Assembly: GCA_021545625.1 (NCBI GenBank)
Contig: JAJRVH010000058.1
Location: forward strand, 1-8,483
Length of the DNA: 8,483 nt
Reading direction: 5' to 3'
From: Zetaproteobacteria bacterium
GTDB lineage: Bacteria; Pseudomonadota; Zetaproteobacteria; Mariprofundales; Mariprofundaceae
In this document: positions 7,673-8,483 of the stretch, one piece after another
Numbering within the stretch: position 1 is the stretch's first letter
Layout: each line of letters opens with the position of its first letter
The notes under the pieces: model-generated
Databases searched by the model: none
Told to the model about the DNA's origin: nothing
The model's input: the letters and a program-made list of their open reading frames with translations, nothing else
Position numbers and translations under genes: made by a program

Positions 7673-7692
7673 TATCAGGAATAGGGCGGTCA

Positions 7693-8046
7693 ATGGCGCG
7701 ACGGAAATATCGCATCACTGCAGCCGATCACTGGTTCGCCAGACGCTGGATCAAGGGCAAGCTTGCACATCCGCTGTGGCTGGGCGAGCAGCAAACCTGG
7801 CAGGCACAGCAAAACTTCGAGCAGCTGGGCGAGGATATCGAATCGCTGAATGGCTGGTGCGAAACATGGCTCGGAAGTCGCGAATGGACGCAGATGAAGA
7901 ATGCAATCCGCGCCGCACGCATGCGGGCACGCGAACACGAAACCAAAAGCGTTACCCTGTCACGCAATGCGTGGGCGATTCTCGATTACTGGGCCGAAAA
8001 AGAGGGGTGCACGCTGTCCGAGGTGATCGAAAGGCGACTGGGTTAA
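7693..8046 (+). CDS. Short MatP-like DNA-binding protein (helical bundle plus ribbon-helix-helix)
   Basis: The protein has 117 residues; GGGCGG lies just upstream of the ATG. Compared from memory with E. coli MatP (150 residues), it shares a Trp- and Lys/Arg-rich start (HWFARRWIKGKL, 13-24), the NGW motif (53-55) in a helical region, and a basic MK-x2-IRA-x-R-x-R helix (68-78). It also shares a ribbon-helix-helix: strand KSVTLS (85-90), helix around Trp94 to Lys103, turn at Gly105, then TLSEVIERRL (107-116), where MatP has KSIDLE and KTLSETIVQLI. It ends at this point, so MatP's C-terminal coiled coil, which bridges DNA-bound dimers, is absent. MatP binds matS sites and organises the Ter region in enteric and related bacteria. 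A matS-like palindrome precedes this gene and another lies inside it. Homology is inferred by eye. The alternative is an unrelated RHH regulator, but the match outside the RHH argues against that. Confidence 0.75.
   Translation: MARRKYRITAADHWFARRWIKGKLAHPLWLGEQQTWQAQQNFEQLGEDIESLNGWCETWLGSREWTQMKNAIRAARMRAREHETKSVTLSRNAWAILDYWAEKEGCTLSEVIERRLG
7950..7964. promoter_or_regulatory. Second matS-like site inside the MatP-like gene
   Basis: CGTTACCCTGTCACG differs by one base (T for G) from the corresponding 15 bases of the upstream palindrome, CGTGACCCTGTCACG. It lies about 293 bp downstream, within codons for the ribbon strand (SVTLSRN). These are the only two places in the window where I found this motif. 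It may be coincidental because it is coding. Confidence 0.35.
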
Positions 8047-8348
8047 TGGGCCGTTGTCGTAGCGGGATCTGCCATGGGCCGGACCGCCTTGATTTCGCCG
8101 AACATCGACTCATAGCGGGCGATATTCTCCTGCAGGGCCGCGACGATGCGCTTGGCGTGGGAAGGGGAAACCAGCACGCGCGCATTGACGACGCCGGCAG
8201 GCGGCGTGGCCAGCATGAAGTCGAGCACGAACTCTTCCTGCGTATGCGCGACCATCATCTGGTTCGCATATACGCCGCGCTGAACCTCCGGGGGCATGTG
8301 AATCTGTAACTGCTGTTCGGTCTGTGGCTCGTCATGGTTTTCGTTCAT
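8043..8348 (-). CDS. DUF3467 family protein
   Basis: This is a soluble protein of 101 residues with no signal peptide or membrane helix. The body matches what I know of DUF3467: MPPEVQRGVYANQMMVAHTQEEFVLDF near the start (about 18-44), then ARVLVSPSHAKRIVAALQENIARYESMFG (about 57-85). The function of the family is not established to my knowledge. The tail (PMADPATTTAH) looks disordered. AAGGGA lies eight bases before the ATG on the minus strand and supports the start. It runs convergently to the MatP-like gene and their stop codons share TTAA at 8043-8046. A further minus-strand gene ends 35 bp upstream, so the two are probably co-transcribed. Confidence 0.88.
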   Translation of the reverse strand: MNENHDEPQTEQQLQIHMPPEVQRGVYANQMMVAHTQEEFVLDFMLATPPAGVVNARVLVSPSHAKRIVAALQENIARYESMFGEIKAVRPMADPATTTAH

Positions 8349-8383
8349 ATCATTCCCTTGTACAAGAATATCGTGAGCAGAGC

Positions 8384-8483
8384 CTACGACGAAACGGGGC
8401 GCGATGCACGCCGGGCCTTCACTTCCTGATACAGGGCCTCCATTTCGTCGAGGCTGAGCGCCTGCAGATCCAGGTCGCGGGCC
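8384..8483 (-). CDS. C-terminal end of an unidentified protein (start outside window)
   Basis: On the minus strand a frame entering from the window edge runs 32 codons to a TAG at 8386-8384. It reads as an acidic, then basic, amphipathic helix: LDLQALSLDEMEALYQEVKA (about residues 4-23) followed by RRASRPVSS. The even codon use and helical pattern, plus the 35-bp gap to the DUF3467 gene on the same strand, support real coding. I do not recognise the family from so short a tail. Confidence 0.6.
   Translation of the reverse strand, partial: ARDLDLQALSLDEMEALYQEVKARRASRPVSS

Noticed and set aside
7381..7692. Extending the MatP-like gene upstream to an ATG at 7381 (221 codons)
   Set aside because: The extra 104 codons lie entirely within thiD in another frame apart from the last 31 bases, and the ATG at 7693 has its own ribosome binding site and fits the MatP N-terminus.
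6678..7718. Minus-strand open frame of 346 codons opposite thiE/thiD
   Set aside because: It is a shadow of two well-identified genes with diagnostic motifs, and its translation shows no family resemblance.

Overview
The window looks like a chromosomal segment from a Gram-negative bacterium of the Pseudomonadota. It is moderately GC-rich, coding-dense and built mostly from housekeeping genes. Gene content (ThiC with a C-x2-C-x4-C cluster motif, separate thiE and thiD, queG, tsaE, Gph-type phosphatase) fits a gamma- or zetaproteobacterium, but I cannot name a genus. I see no rRNA, tRNA, CRISPR array, insertion sequence or phage gene.

Layout. Positions 2-1084 hold the last 360 codons of thiC (pyrimidine branch of thiamine synthesis). 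A 115-bp gap with an imperfect hairpin and a weak promoter candidate leads to a CBS-pair protein (1200-1658) and tsaE (1666-2094), 7 bp apart. A 105-bp gap then carries a perfect CRP/FNR-type palindrome and a likely promoter for a hybrid sensor histidine kinase. I start that kinase at GTG 2200, not at the upstream ATG 2137, because of a strong ribosome binding site and the membrane topology. Next comes a compact block, queG-gph-thiE-thiD (4496-7661). Each gene overlaps the next by 8, 8 and 4 bp, so one mRNA with coupled translation is likely. thiC, thiE and thiD together cover HMP-P formation, HMP-P phosphorylation and coupling to the thiazole phosphate. thiC lies about 5 kb from thiED, and no TPP riboswitch is visible in the window.

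The most interesting part is 7656-8046. A 117-residue protein resembles MatP, the macrodomain Ter organiser of enteric bacteria, in both its N-terminal helical region and its ribbon-helix-helix region. It stops where MatP's C-terminal coiled coil would begin. Twenty bases before its start codon, across the thiD stop codon, lies a perfect palindrome containing GTGACCCTGTCAC. This differs from the E. coli matS consensus (GTGACRNYGTCAC) at one position. A second copy with one further mismatch lies inside the gene itself. This suggests a MatP-like regulator or chromosome organiser with matS-like sites at its own locus.

The right end is on the minus strand: a DUF3467 protein (8043-8348), whose stop codon overlaps the MatP-like stop in a shared TTAA, and the C-terminal 32 codons of an unidentified gene (8384-8483).
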